34,268 nt of DNA from Chloroflexi bacterium UBA4736 (lineage in GTDB: Bacteria > Chloroflexota > Dormibacteria > Dormibacterales > Dormibacteraceae): positions 1-34,268 of the forward strand of contig DHIW01000121.1 of NCBI GenBank assembly GCA_002404015.1. Reading direction: 5' to 3'. The notes under the pieces are model-generated. The model was not told where the DNA came from, did not search any database, and was given only the letters and a program-made list of their open reading frames with translations. A program made the position numbers and the translations under genes. Below, piece after piece: positions 8,241-15,724 of the stretch; positions within the stretch are counted from its first letter, which is position 1, and every line of letters starts with the position of its first letter.

Positions 8241-9347
8241 ATGAGACCCAGGGCATTGTTGATCGTGATGGGCTGGCTGGTGGCGTCCGCCTGCGGCGCC
8301 GGGAGCGGCAGCAGCTCCACGTCCAGCAGTACGCTCAAGATCGACTTCGCAAGCGCGGACGACGCCATCGGAGTGTTTCAGACCGTAGGTGACGGCATGG
8401 TCAAGGGCGGCCCGGTCGCAGGGGTGAGCGTGCGCCGCTACGACAACAAACTGGACGGTGCGGTTGCGATCCAGAACGCGGACCTGATGATCCAGGACCA
8501 CCCGGACATCATCATCGACTGGAACGCGGTCGCCAATGTGGGCGCAGCGCTCGGCAAGAAATTCAACAACGCCAAGATCCCCTGCCTGGCCGTCAACCAA
8601 CCGATTCCAGGCTGCGTCCAGTACAACCTCTCGAACATGCAAATGGGCGTGGACGCCGCCAATGTGATCGTCCCCATCGCGATGCAGAGGGGTTGGACCT
8701 CCGCCAACACCACGATTCTCATGTCGGTGGCCTCGCCCAACGGCGTCGAGGTCAATGACGGGCCGCGCTACTTCTACATCACGATCGCGTCGAAGATCCC
8801 CGGCTTCCCGACCCTGACGCCGGACCAGCTGAATCCCCAGACGACGAAGGTCGGCAACTTCCAGGGTCTCCAGTACGAGTGCAACCAGACCGTGGATGGG
8901 TCCTACACCAACGCCAAGAACCTGCTTCCGACCATCCCGGCCGGCAACCACGTGCTGCTGTACGGTTCTGACAGCGATTGTTCGCTCGGCGCGCTGCGGG
9001 CTCTGACCGAGGCCGGACGCGCCAGCAATACGCTGACCTGCGGACTGGGTCCGACACCAGACGGCCTGACCAACCTCCACACGAACGCCTCGTGGGTCTG
9101 TGAGGGCTCGGCCTTTCTGGAGGACTGGGCGGAGTTCATCATCGCAGAGGCCGTGGCAATCCACAGCGGCGCCAAGGTGCCCGCGCTCACGCACAGCCCA
9201 CAGCTGATGCTGACGAAAGCCACCGTCGACACCTACTACAACGGACCCACGATCAAGCTGCTCCCGCCGCTGTCCAAGGACGCCGAGTATCTGAAGGCGA
9301 CCGGCGTGCTGCAGAAGTTCAAGAACGTTCAGGGCGCCGGCGGCTAG
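8241..9347 (+). CDS. ABC transporter substrate-binding lipoprotein (sugar type, periplasmic-binding-protein fold I)
   Basis: A 368-residue secreted binding protein. The signal is MRPRALLIVMGWLVASAC, with the predicted lipidated Cys at 18; the lipobox is slightly unusual, with Ala rather than Leu at -3. A Ser/Thr-rich linker follows, then the mature domain starting at LKIDFASADD. QNADLMIQDHPDIIIDWNAV is the type I binding-protein pattern for effector-site occupation. Four or more Cys in the mature part suggest disulfides. ATG 8241 is preferred over GTG 8196 because it has GGGAGG at normal spacing and begins exactly at the signal peptide. It delivers ligand to the preceding ATPase and permease. 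The ligand is unknown. Confidence 0.88.
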   Translation: MRPRALLIVMGWLVASACGAGSGSSSTSSSTLKIDFASADDAIGVFQTVGDGMVKGGPVAGVSVRRYDNKLDGAVAIQNADLMIQDHPDIIIDWNAVANVGAALGKKFNNAKIPCLAVNQPIPGCVQYNLSNMQMGVDAANVIVPIAMQRGWTSANTTILMSVASPNGVEVNDGPRYFYITIASKIPGFPTLTPDQLNPQTTKVGNFQGLQYECNQTVDGSYTNAKNLLPTIPAGNHVLLYGSDSDCSLGALRALTEAGRASNTLTCGLGPTPDGLTNLHTNASWVCEGSAFLEDWAEFIIAEAVAIHSGAKVPALTHSPQLMLTKATVDTYYNGPTIKLLPPLSKDAEYLKATGVLQKFKNVQGAGG

Positions 9348-9360
9348 ACAGCGACCACGT

Positions 9361-9389
9361 CCCGGCCGGCCTCGGATGGGCCGGTCGGG
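9361..9389 (+). promoter_or_regulatory. Strong intercistronic hairpin between binding-protein and M24 genes
   Basis: CCCGGCCGGCC (9361-9371) pairs with GGCCGGTCGGG (9379-9389) over 11 bp with one G-T wobble and a 7-base loop. No T-run follows, so it is not a classical terminator. In transporter operons such hairpins commonly protect the abundant binding-protein mRNA and reduce expression of the genes after it. A good RBS (GAGGAG, 9413-9418) precedes the next gene. Confidence 0.5.
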
Positions 9390-9426
9390 CGCTACATCCC
9401 ATCGATCCCATTGAGGAGTTCACCAG

Positions 9427-10566
9427 ATGAGCAGTACAGCGCAGCGCGCGACCACCGGACCCAAAGTGGCCAAGCTCCAACAGATCATGGAGCGCAAGAA
9501 CCTGGACGGCGTGGTGGTCTCCTCGTACCAGAACGTCTCCTACTTCGGCGGCACCTACCTGGCGACCCAGAACTCGATTCCGGATCGCCTGGCCTTCCTG
9601 GTGGTGCCCCGCGGACAGGCGCCGACACTCGTGGTGTGCGGCATCGAGACGCGCCAGGTTCTGACCCAGACCGACATCGCGGACGTCCGGGACTACGTCG
9701 AGTTCGCCGAGAACCCGACCGACGTCCTGGCCCGGGTGCTCCAGGAGCGCGGCCTGGCGGGAAGCTCGCTGGGGGTTGACGCCCGCCGCCTGCCGATGGC
9801 CTCCGGCGATCTGCTGAAGGAGAGGCTGCGGGGCTCCGAGCTGGTGTCGATCGACGATGAGGTCGAGCTGGCCCAGTCCGTCAAGGACCGATCGGAGATC
9901 GCGATGCTGGAATCGGCCGCTCAGGCCACGCTGGCGGCCGCGGAGGAGACCGCCGCTGAGCTGCCGCCCGGCTCCTCCGAGCGCGACTTCTCGACGCTGG
10001 CGTTCCTGAAGCTGATGCAGAAGGGGGGCACGCCCCTGTTCCAGGTCTTCGCCACGGGCGAGCGCACGATGCAGGCCCACCCGGAGTCCACCGAGCGGCG
10101 GCTCGAGCCCGGGGTGCTCTGGCGGATCGACTTCGGAGCCCGGTTCCACGAGGTCATCAACTCGGATCTCGCCCGCACCGGGGTCGTCGGCGAGCCCAGC
10201 GCGGAGCAGGAAGCCACCCTGAAGGCGCTGCGCGCCACGCAGGACGCCGGGTTCAAGGCGATCGAGCCCGGCCGGCGGGCCGGGGACGTCTTCAGGGCGG
10301 TGAAAGACGAGTTCAAGAGCCAGGGACTGCCGTTCTCGATGCCCCATATCGGCCATGGGATGGGCATCGGCCTGCACGAGTTCCCGATGCTGGAGCCCGG
10401 CTGCGACATCGTCCTCGAAGCCGGCATGGTGCTGAACATCGAGCCGATGGTCGTGATGGAGGACCGCAAGGAGGCCTACCACACCGAGGACCTGGCGGAG
10501 GTGACCACGGCGGGGCCGCGACTGCTGACACCGCCCCAGGAGGGCCTTTTGAGAGTCCGCGCATGA
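9427..10566 (+). CDS. M24-family metallohydrolase 1 (Xaa-Pro peptidase/creatinase fold)
   Basis: A 379-residue protein with a creatinase-like N-terminal domain (residues 1-150) and a C-terminal pita-bread catalytic domain. All five expected metal ligands are visible: D235 and D247 in RIDFGARFHEVINSDLARTG, H310 in GHGMGIGLHEFP, E339 in LNIEP and E354 in YHTEDLA. It should therefore be an active metal-dependent hydrolase. The family includes Xaa-Pro aminopeptidases, prolidase, creatinase and ectoine hydrolase, and the sequence does not decide among them. It is a close full-length paralogue of the enzyme at 17970-19109. Its stop overlaps the next start (ATGA). It likely hydrolyses a C-N bond in an imported compound. 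Confidence 0.88.
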   Translation: MSSTAQRATTGPKVAKLQQIMERKNLDGVVVSSYQNVSYFGGTYLATQNSIPDRLAFLVVPRGQAPTLVVCGIETRQVLTQTDIADVRDYVEFAENPTDVLARVLQERGLAGSSLGVDARRLPMASGDLLKERLRGSELVSIDDEVELAQSVKDRSEIAMLESAAQATLAAAEETAAELPPGSSERDFSTLAFLKLMQKGGTPLFQVFATGERTMQAHPESTERRLEPGVLWRIDFGARFHEVINSDLARTGVVGEPSAEQEATLKALRATQDAGFKAIEPGRRAGDVFRAVKDEFKSQGLPFSMPHIGHGMGIGLHEFPMLEPGCDIVLEAGMVLNIEPMVVMEDRKEAYHTEDLAEVTTAGPRLLTPPQEGLLRVRA

Positions 10567-10754
10567 AACCCGACGAGGTGGACGCGGGGCTGATCCGGAC
10601 GCTGGCCCACGTCGCGGGCATCAGGGTCCCAGAGGAGGATCTCGAGCCGCTGGTGGCGGCCTACAAGAACCACGTGGCCGGCATGGCCGCCCTCGACGCC
10701 CTGGACCTCGAGGAGCAGGACCCGATCGTCGTCTTCGACCCAAGGTGGCGATGA
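10563..10754 (+). CDS. AtzG-like (DUF4089) small amidase partner
   Basis: A 63-residue protein: an N-terminal helical part (RTLAHVAGIRVPEEDLEPLV), then NHVAGMAALDALDLEEQDP and the tail IVVFDPRWR. The short length, the helix followed by a D-P-x-x-VF-P tail and its position immediately before an amidase-signature gene match AtzG/DUF4089. In the cyanuric-acid pathway that protein forms a complex with the amidase AtzE and clamps its active-site side, much as GatC does for GatA. Both ends overlap neighbours by 4 bp (ATGA), so it is translationally coupled to the amidase. A generic GatC-like protein is the main alternative; no gatB is nearby, which argues against tRNA amidation. Confidence 0.72.
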   Translation: MKPDEVDAGLIRTLAHVAGIRVPEEDLEPLVAAYKNHVAGMAALDALDLEEQDPIVVFDPRWR

Positions 10755-12175
10755 GCGAGCTCTGGCGGCTGAGCATCCGAGAGGCCGGCGACGGTCTCGT
10801 GGCCGGCCGCTTTTCCGCGGTCGAGCTCCTGGAATCGACCGTCGAGCGGTTGGAGGCGACCGAGCCCACCGTCCATGCCTACGCGACCCTGATGCACGAC
10901 TCCGCCCGGCGCGAGGCGAGCGCCGCCGACGCGGACATCGCCCGCGGCCGCTGGCGGGGCCCGCTGCACGGGATCCCGGTCGGAGTCAAGGATCTCTGCT
11001 TCACGGAGGGCGTGCCGACCGAGGCCGGCTCGAAGGTCATGAAGGGCTTCATCCCCGACCACGACTCCACCGTCGTCGGCCGGCTGAAGCAGGCGGGCGC
11101 TGTGATCGTGGGCAAGACGGTCACCCACGAGTTCGCCTACGGACAGGACGTGCCCGTCACCCGCAACGCCTGGAACCCGCGCTGCTACCCGGGCGGGTCG
11201 AGCGCCGGTTCCGGTGTGGCGGTTGCGGTCGGCTCCGCCTTCGGCGCCATCGGGACCGACACGGGGGGCTCGATCCGGGTCCCGGCCTCGGTTAACGGCG
11301 TGGTCGGGCTGAAGCCGACATACGGGCGGGTGAGTCGCTTCGGCGTCTTTCCGATGAGCCCGACGCTGGACAATGTGGGGCCCCTGACACGGACCGCCGA
11401 GGACTGTGCCCTGCTCTTCGGCGCGATCGCCGGCCACGACCCGCGCGACCCGGGCAGCCTGCCTGAGCCGGCGGCTGACTTCAGCGCCGGCATCGGCGAG
11501 GGAGGGCGCGGCTTGCGTCTCGGCCTGGACCGCGACTACTTCTTCTACGACCGCGTCACGGACGAGGTGCGGGCGGCCGCGGAGGCCGCGATCCGGGAGC
11601 TGGAGGCCCTGGGCGTCGACATCGTGGAGGTGCGGATCCCCGAGCTGGGGTACGCACCGCTCGCGGGCATGACCGTGCTGCTGGCGGACACCAGCGAGTG
11701 GCACCGGCGGCTGCTCCGGACGAAGGGCGACCTCTACGTTCCAGGAGTCCGGGTGATGCTCGAGCTGGGCGAGATGGTGCTCGGCGCCCAGTACGTGCAG
11801 GCGCAGCGGGCGCGATCCGCCATCCGGGACCGGGTCCGCAACGCTTTCGACCGATATCGTCTCGACGGGCTGGTCGGGCCCACCCTGCCCATGCCGACGA
11901 TGCCTCTCGAGCAGCATTCGGCGAAGCTCACAGGCGGGACCGACGCCGACCTCTCACCCTTCCTGCACCACTGCTTCCTGGGGAACGTCATCGGCATCCC
12001 CGCGCTCAGCTTTCCCTGCGGCTTCAGCCCCACGGAGCTGCCGATCGGCCTCCAAGTCTACGGGCGCCCGCTGGCCGAGGCAATGCTCTTCCGGGTCGCC
12101 CACGCCTACCAGCAGGTCACCGACTGGCACACGCGCCGGCCCGAGCCGCAGCGGCAGGTCGCGACGGCTCCGTGA
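10751..12175 (+). CDS. Amidase-signature enzyme 1 (AtzE/GatA-like)
   Basis: A 474-residue amidase-signature hydrolase. The Ser-cisSer-Lys triad is visible: K80 in GIPVGVKD, the Ser pair S150/S151 in PGGSSAGSG and the nucleophile S174 in GTDTGGSIRVPAS. It should hydrolyse an amide, a carbamoyl or a related bond in the cytoplasm. ATG 10751 overlaps the stop of the AtzG-like gene, and the preferred pairing is a complex with that protein. It aligns gap-free with the next protein over the first 180 residues, so the two arose by tandem duplication. No amidotransferase B subunit is present, so a catabolic amidase is the best reading. Confidence 0.88.
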   Translation: MSELWRLSIREAGDGLVAGRFSAVELLESTVERLEATEPTVHAYATLMHDSARREASAADADIARGRWRGPLHGIPVGVKDLCFTEGVPTEAGSKVMKGFIPDHDSTVVGRLKQAGAVIVGKTVTHEFAYGQDVPVTRNAWNPRCYPGGSSAGSGVAVAVGSAFGAIGTDTGGSIRVPASVNGVVGLKPTYGRVSRFGVFPMSPTLDNVGPLTRTAEDCALLFGAIAGHDPRDPGSLPEPAADFSAGIGEGGRGLRLGLDRDYFFYDRVTDEVRAAAEAAIRELEALGVDIVEVRIPELGYAPLAGMTVLLADTSEWHRRLLRTKGDLYVPGVRVMLELGEMVLGAQYVQAQRARSAIRDRVRNAFDRYRLDGLVGPTLPMPTMPLEQHSAKLTGGTDADLSPFLHHCFLGNVIGIPALSFPCGFSPTELPIGLQVYGRPLAEAMLFRVAHAYQQVTDWHTRRPEPQRQVATAP

Positions 12176-13614
12176 ACGAGCTGGCCGGGCTGACGATCGC
12201 CGACGCGGAGGCGAGGCTGGCCCGCCGAGAGGTGTCGTCGCGGGAGCTCGTCGAGGCCGTCCTCCAGCAGGCGGCCCAGACCGAGCCCCTCGTGCACGCC
12301 TTCGCCCACCTGAGCCCGGAGAGCGCGCTGGCCCAGGCCGACCGCGTCGACTCCGAGCTGAAACGGGGCACCCGGCGCGGTCCCCTGGCCGGCATCCCGA
12401 TCGCGTTCAAGGACCTGGTCTACACCACCGACGCCCCGACCGAGGCAGGTTCCCGGGTCCTGGAGGGCTGGGTGCCGGACTTCGATGCCGAGGTGATCGG
12501 GAGGCTGCGCGAAGCGGGCGCCGTGGTGCTCGGCAAGACACACACGCACGAGTTCGCGTACGGCGTCAACATCCCGCCCACCCGCAATCCGTGGCGCCTC
12601 GATTGCTATCCCGGCGGCTCGAGCGCAGGCTCCGGGGCGGCGGTTGCCGCGCGCTCGGCGTTCGGCGCCATCGGCACCGACGGGGGCGGCTCGATCCGCT
12701 GCCCCGCCTCCGTGAACGGAGTGGTGGGCCTGAAGCCGACCAACGGCAGGGTGAGCCGGCGCGGCGTCGTCCCGATGAGCTCGACCTTCGACACGGTGGG
12801 CCCGCTGACCCGGACCGTGGACGACTGCGCGATCCTGCTGGGCGCCATGGCCGGCTACGATCCCGGCGATCCGATCAGCCTGCTTGAGCCGGTGCCCGAC
12901 TTCAGAGACGGTCTGCAGGGCGGAGTTCGGGGGCTCAGGCTGGGGGTCGAGCGCGACTTCTTCTTCAACGCACGCCTGGACGCCGATGTGCGCCGGGCGG
13001 CGGAGGGCGCGCTCGACTTTTTCGTCGCGGAGGGCGCCCAGATAGTCGAGCTCAGCATCCCCGGGCTCGAGCTCGCGGTGGCCATCGCGATGCCCCCGAT
13101 CCTGTCCGACACCACGGCCTATCACCACGACTGGATCAGGGAGCGCGCCGATCGCTACGAGCCCGCCACCCGGGTCATGATCGAGCTGGGCGAGCTGATC
13201 CCGGCCACCCACTACGTGACAGCCCAGCGGGCGCGGAGCTTCCTTCGCGAGCGGGTTCGAGCAGCGTTCGAGTCCCATCGCCTGGACGCGATGTTCGCGC
13301 CGACTCTGCCGCGGCCGACGGTCCCGGTTGAAGAGGTCGGCCTCGACCTCACCGAAGGAGCGGGTGAGACGCCCGGCTCGTCCTACTTCCGCCACTGCGT
13401 GACGGCCAACATAGTGGGGGTGCCCGCACTGAGCTTCCCTGGCGGCTTCAGCAGCGCGGAGCTCCCGATCGGCCTGGCCCTCTTCGGACGGCCGTTCCAG
13501 GAGGCCCGGCTATTGCAGATCGCGCGCGCGTACGAGGCTGCTCACCCCTTCCACGAGAGGGCGCCCTCGTTCCGAACGCCTGACCCGGCGGGGAACCTCG
13601 CTGGTGCGCGTTAG
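12172..13614 (+). CDS. Amidase-signature enzyme 2 (tandem paralogue)
   Basis: A 480-residue amidase-signature enzyme, duplicate of the preceding gene. The catalytic Lys is K80 in GIPIAFKD, the Ser pair is in PGGSSAGSG (S150/S151) and the nucleophile S174 is in GTDGGGSIRCPAS. Spacing is identical to amidase 1, while the substrate-facing middle region (residues 230-330) differs more. The GTG start at 12172 overlaps the previous stop (GTGA); an earlier start would run inside amidase 1. It has no AtzG-like partner of its own, so it may share that protein or act alone on a related substrate. Confidence 0.88.
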   Translation: MNELAGLTIADAEARLARREVSSRELVEAVLQQAAQTEPLVHAFAHLSPESALAQADRVDSELKRGTRRGPLAGIPIAFKDLVYTTDAPTEAGSRVLEGWVPDFDAEVIGRLREAGAVVLGKTHTHEFAYGVNIPPTRNPWRLDCYPGGSSAGSGAAVAARSAFGAIGTDGGGSIRCPASVNGVVGLKPTNGRVSRRGVVPMSSTFDTVGPLTRTVDDCAILLGAMAGYDPGDPISLLEPVPDFRDGLQGGVRGLRLGVERDFFFNARLDADVRRAAEGALDFFVAEGAQIVELSIPGLELAVAIAMPPILSDTTAYHHDWIRERADRYEPATRVMIELGELIPATHYVTAQRARSFLRERVRAAFESHRLDAMFAPTLPRPTVPVEEVGLDLTEGAGETPGSSYFRHCVTANIVGVPALSFPGGFSSAELPIGLALFGRPFQEARLLQIARAYEAAHPFHERAPSFRTPDPAGNLAGAR

Positions 13615-14698
13615 GTCGCTCGACAGCCAGGTGGTGCGAGTCCCGCTGCATGGGAACCTGGCGATGTCCATCGGGTCCTTTGCCTCACTGGACCACGTCA
13701 TGGTCACGCTGACGACCACCGAGGGGCTGGCCGGCCGAGGTGAAGCGACCATCGTGCCCGAGTTCCTGGGCGAGTCGGTGGAGCAGGTCCTGGCCGACCT
13801 CGAGGTCCTCGCCGGCGCCCTCTGGGACGTCGACGTCGGGGACCTCGCCGGCGTTCACGCGGCGATGCGGCGGCAGAGGCCGGGCGCTCGCTCCGCCTCG
13901 GCGGCGGTCGACCAGGCCTGCCACGACGCGCTCGGCCAGGAGCGCGAGGTCCCGGTCTGGCGCCTGCTCGGCGAGCCCGCCAACGGCGGCACGCGGTGCA
14001 CCTGGGTCATGGGGCTCCAGAGTCCCGCGGCGACGGAGGACGAGGCCCTGAGCAAACGTGCCCTCGGCTTCCGCACTTTCAAGCTCAAGGCCGGGATCGA
14101 TACCGACGAGGATGTGGTCAGGGTTCGCCGGCTGCGCGAGGCGCTCGGCCCGGACGCCCTGATCCGGCTTGACGCCAATGGCGCGTACACGCCGGAGCAG
14201 GCGCTCTCGGTGCTGGATCGACTGGTCGCCTACGACCTCGAGATGGTCGAACAGCCCTGCGCCGCCGGCGAGCTGGACGGAATGGCCCGGCTCCGGCGGA
14301 CCCTGGGTGTCCGGGTACTGGCCGACGAGTCAGTCCTGTCGGATGAGGACGCCGAGCGCGTCATCGACTCGGCGGCCGCCGACTTCGTGAACATCAAGGT
14401 CCAGAAGCTCGGGGGGCTGCGACCAGCGCTCGCGATCGCCGGTCGGGTTGCGGCGAGCGGCCTCGGCTGCATCGTGGGCAGCTGCCTCGAGGTGGGCGCC
14501 GGCGCGGCAGCCAGCGCGCATCTGGCGGCGGTCTGCCCGGCGATCGCCGGCGATTCGGACCTCGCCGCCGGGCTGCAGTACTCGCTCGCGACCGACTGGG
14601 CGCCGAATTGGTGGGATTCCGGCAGCCGGTTCGGGCGGCCGACCGGCGACGGTCTCGGCCTGGCGGCAGCGCGCGTCAACGACCCCAGCCCATGCTGA
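13604..14698 (+). CDS. Enolase-superfamily enzyme (muconate lactonizing/dipeptide epimerase-like)
   Basis: A 364-residue member of the mandelate racemase/muconate lactonizing group. It has the N-terminal capping domain and a barrel with the MLE-type residues: K160-x-K162 in TFKLKAG, metal ligands D190 (RLDANGAY), E216 (MVEQPC) and D241 (LADES), and Lys at K265/K268 in NIKVQKLGG. These abstract the alpha proton of a carboxylate. Dipeptide epimerase, N-acylamino acid racemase/OSBS-like and cycloisomerase functions share this pattern. Next to amidases and peptidases, a racemase or epimerase of amino acid derivatives is the most attractive inference. GTG 13604 overlaps the amidase 2 stop by 11 bp, and its own stop overlaps the next gene. 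Confidence 0.87.
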   Translation: MRVRSLDSQVVRVPLHGNLAMSIGSFASLDHVMVTLTTTEGLAGRGEATIVPEFLGESVEQVLADLEVLAGALWDVDVGDLAGVHAAMRRQRPGARSASAAVDQACHDALGQEREVPVWRLLGEPANGGTRCTWVMGLQSPAATEDEALSKRALGFRTFKLKAGIDTDEDVVRVRRLREALGPDALIRLDANGAYTPEQALSVLDRLVAYDLEMVEQPCAAGELDGMARLRRTLGVRVLADESVLSDEDAERVIDSAAADFVNIKVQKLGGLRPALAIAGRVAASGLGCIVGSCLEVGAGAAASAHLAAVCPAIAGDSDLAAGLQYSLATDWAPNWWDSGSRFGRPTGDGLGLAAARVNDPSPC

Positions 14699-15672
14699 CG
14701 ACCACGCTCGGCGGGATCCCCGTCGGCCGCCTGGGGTTTGGCTGCTTCGCCCTGTCCGGCGGCTACGGCGAAGCCGACCCGGCCGCCGCGGTGGCAATGA
14801 TCCACGCCGTCCTCGACGCCGGCGTCAACCTGCTCGACACCTCGGACGCGTATGCAGCCGGCGAGAACGAGGTCCTGGTCGGCCGGGCGCTGGCGGGCCA
14901 TCGCGAGCGGGCGGTGGTCGCGACCAAGTTCGGCTGGGTGCTCGACGACGCGGGCCGGGCGGTCCGTCTCGACAGCTCGCCGGCCCAGGTTCGGAAGGCC
15001 TGCGTGGCCAGCCTGCGGCGGTTGGGGACCGATCACATCGATGTGTACATCCAGCATCGCGTCGACCCCGAGGTGCCGATCGAAGCCACGATGGGCGAGC
15101 TGATGCGCCTACGCGAGGAGGGCAAGATCCTCGCGATGGGCCTCTCGGAGGCGGCGCCCGCCACGCTCAGCCGCGCCAACGAGGTGGCGGAGGTGGCCGC
15201 GCTCCAGACCGAGTACTCCCTCTGGTCCCGCGAGCCCGAGGCCGAGCTGCTGCCCCTCTGTGATCGCCTGGGGACCGGGTTCATGGCCTACAGCCCGCTG
15301 GGACGCGGCTTTCTGACCGGCACCGTGCGCAGTGTCGACGACCTGCCGGAGAACGACTTCAGGCGCGACCAGCCGCGTTTCGCCCGCGCCAACTTGAAGC
15401 GCAACCTGGTGCGGGTCGACCGCCTCGCGCAGCTTGCCGGCGACCTCGGCTGCAGCGCCCCGCAGCTGGCGCTGGCCTGGCTGCTGGCGCGTCCCTGGAA
15501 CGTGATCCCGATCCCCAGCACACGCAGCCTGGGCCACCTCCAGGACAACCTGAAGGCGCTCGAGCTGGAGCTGAGCGCCGCCGACCTGGCGGCGGCCGGC
15601 GAGGCCGTCAGCCCGGACAGCATCCAGGGCGAGCGCCACCCGGAGCAGCACATGAAGACCCTCAACCGGTAG
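14692..15672 (+). CDS. Aldo/keto reductase
   Basis: A 326-residue (alpha/beta)8 NADPH-dependent oxidoreductase. The catalytic tetrad is D49 and Y54 (NLLDTSDAY), K79 (VVATKFGW) and H122 (DVYIQHRVD). The C-terminal cofactor segment includes VIPIPSTRSLGHLQDN. The family reduces aldehydes or ketones, or works in reverse. ATG 14692 overlaps the enolase-superfamily stop. It is the last gene of the coupled catabolic run and probably acts on the carbonyl product of the upstream enzymes. The direct substrate is not deducible. Confidence 0.9.
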   Translation: MLTTTLGGIPVGRLGFGCFALSGGYGEADPAAAVAMIHAVLDAGVNLLDTSDAYAAGENEVLVGRALAGHRERAVVATKFGWVLDDAGRAVRLDSSPAQVRKACVASLRRLGTDHIDVYIQHRVDPEVPIEATMGELMRLREEGKILAMGLSEAAPATLSRANEVAEVAALQTEYSLWSREPEAELLPLCDRLGTGFMAYSPLGRGFLTGTVRSVDDLPENDFRRDQPRFARANLKRNLVRVDRLAQLAGDLGCSAPQLALAWLLARPWNVIPIPSTRSLGHLQDNLKALELELSAADLAAAGEAVSPDSIQGERHPEQHMKTLNR

Positions 15673-15683
15673 GACCGGTGACC

Positions 15684-15722
15684 GGCCGAGCCGCGGGCTG
15701 CGGTGCTATCGTCGGCTCGGCC
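15684..15722 (+). promoter_or_regulatory. Inverted repeat immediately upstream of the PucR-type regulator
   Basis: GGCCGAGCCG (15684-15693) and CGGCTCGGCC (15713-15722) form a perfect 10 bp inverted repeat with a 19-base loop, ending 2 bp before ATG 15725. It covers where an RBS would be, and no Shine-Dalgarno sequence is otherwise visible. It may be an autoregulatory operator, a structure controlling translation of the regulator, or a weak terminator for the preceding operon (no T-run). Confidence 0.45.
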
Positions 15723-15724
15723 TC

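Noticed and set aside
9427..10566. Specific assignment as creatinase or ectoine hydrolase
   Set aside because: Only the shared M24 fold and metal ligands can be read; substrate-specific residues cannot be assigned without an alignment.
11698..12171. Upstream extension of amidase 2 into amidase 1
   Set aside because: The extension is out-of-frame amidase 1 sequence; GTG 12172 with the GTGA overlap and amidase-like N-terminus is the sensible start.
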